This document shows positions 5,163 to 5,337 of a stretch of DNA of 5,337 bases, piece after piece. Position 1 is the stretch's first letter. Each line of letters starts with the position of its first letter. The notes beneath the pieces are model-generated. The model did not search any database. It was not told the DNA's origin and was given only the letters and a program-made list of their open reading frames with translations. The position numbers were made by a program, and so were the translations under genes. Source of the stretch: an uncultured Nitrospinaceae bacterium (lineage in GTDB: Bacteria; Nitrospinota; Nitrospinia; Nitrospinales; VA-1); NCBI GenBank assembly GCA_913043155.1, contig CAJWLY010000107.1:1-5337 (forward strand), in the 5' to 3' direction.

Positions 5163-5337
5163 ATGGAAAAAACCTTCGCCATCATCAAACCTGACGCAGT
5201 AGAACGAAACCTGACCGGAAAAATCCTGAGCCGGATCGAATCGAAAGGATTCCGCATCATCGCAATGAAACGGGTCCATCTCACCCTGCCCGAAGCCGAG
5301 GGGTTTTATCACGTTCACAAGGAAAGGCCGTTCTTCA
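5163..5337 (+). CDS. ndk: nucleoside diphosphate kinase, 5' part (runs off window)
   Basis: The first 58 codons of nucleoside diphosphate kinase, which moves the gamma phosphate of ATP onto nucleoside diphosphates through a phosphohistidine. Visible family motifs are the N-terminal IIKPDAVERNLTGKI (residues 7-21), GFRIIAMKRVHL (29-40) and EAEGFYHVHKERPFF (44-58). The catalytic histidine lies beyond the window edge. The ATG at 5163 fits the family's usual N-terminus, but there is no clear ribosome binding site; the upstream bases are C-rich (ACCCAAATCCCCT). Only about 40 bp separate it from the terminator of the preceding operon, and no clean promoter fits there. A -10-like TATACA (5122-5127) overlaps the terminator's T-run. 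It is a housekeeping gene, unrelated in pathway to the oxidoreductase. Confidence 0.95.
   Translation, partial: MEKTFAIIKPDAVERNLTGKILSRIESKGFRIIAMKRVHLTLPEAEGFYHVHKERPFF

Noticed and set aside
4933..5202. Plus-strand frame crossing the ferredoxin-like gene end, the terminator and the ndk start
   Set aside because: It runs through a strong terminator and two well-supported genes in other frames.
1..5337. CRISPR array, insertion sequence, toxin-antitoxin or defence system
   Set aside because: No spaced repeats, terminal inverted repeats, transposase or nuclease motifs were found; the window is metabolic and housekeeping genes plus small unknowns.

Overview
The window holds a four-gene cluster for a multisubunit 2-oxoacid:ferredoxin oxidoreductase: alpha 1761-3002, beta 3157-4029, gamma 4044-4778 and a small 2[4Fe-4S] ferredoxin-like subunit 4799-5062, all on the + strand. 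Parts of other genes flank it. The subunits are separate polypeptides rather than one long fused chain. Alpha is about 410 residues with an N-terminal extension. This resembles the multi-gene Por/For enzymes of chemolithoautotrophs that use the reductive TCA cycle (Hydrogenobacter/Aquifex, Nitrospira, Nitrospina). With the moderate GC, the AT-rich intergenic DNA and a DUF1841-type gene, a Nitrospinota- or Nitrospirota-like bacterium is my best guess. That is inference, not proof.

Layout. 1-147: C-terminal end of a cysteine-rich zinc-ribbon protein (+). 148-222: convergent gap with a weak hairpin. 223-651: DUF1841-family protein (-), whose ribosome binding site lies in a small hairpin. 766-1050: possible 94-residue orphan protein (-) with a GTG start. 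If that ORF is not real, 652-1218 has no gene. 1051-1218: divergent spacer with an A6T6 tract and a candidate promoter. 1219-1548: unrecognised 109-residue protein (+). 1549-1760: a sigma70-like promoter (TTGACA, 17 bp, TAGTAT) and a leader of about 150 nt, with an 11-bp direct repeat. 1761-5062: the oxidoreductase genes. 5080-5122: strong intrinsic terminator. 5163 to the end: 5' part of ndk (nucleoside diphosphate kinase).

How the genes work together. Alpha carries the 2-oxoacid-binding region and beta carries thiamine diphosphate and a [4Fe-4S] cluster. Gamma completes the CoA/thioester-forming unit. The small protein would pass electrons between the beta cluster and a soluble ferredoxin. 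The enzyme interconverts a 2-oxoacid plus CoA with an acyl-CoA plus CO2 and reduced ferredoxin; in an autotroph it would run in the carboxylating direction. The sequence does not settle whether the substrate is pyruvate or 2-oxoglutarate, although alpha looks pyruvate-type. Beta, gamma and the ferredoxin-like gene are tightly packed. Alpha is separated from them by 154 bp containing an extended -10 element, so alpha may be partly uncoupled in transcription.

Nothing here looks like a defence system, CRISPR array, transposon or RNA gene. The most interesting points are the regulatory architecture around the oxidoreductase, the unusual cysteine spacing of its ferredoxin-like subunit, and the unidentified small proteins next to it.
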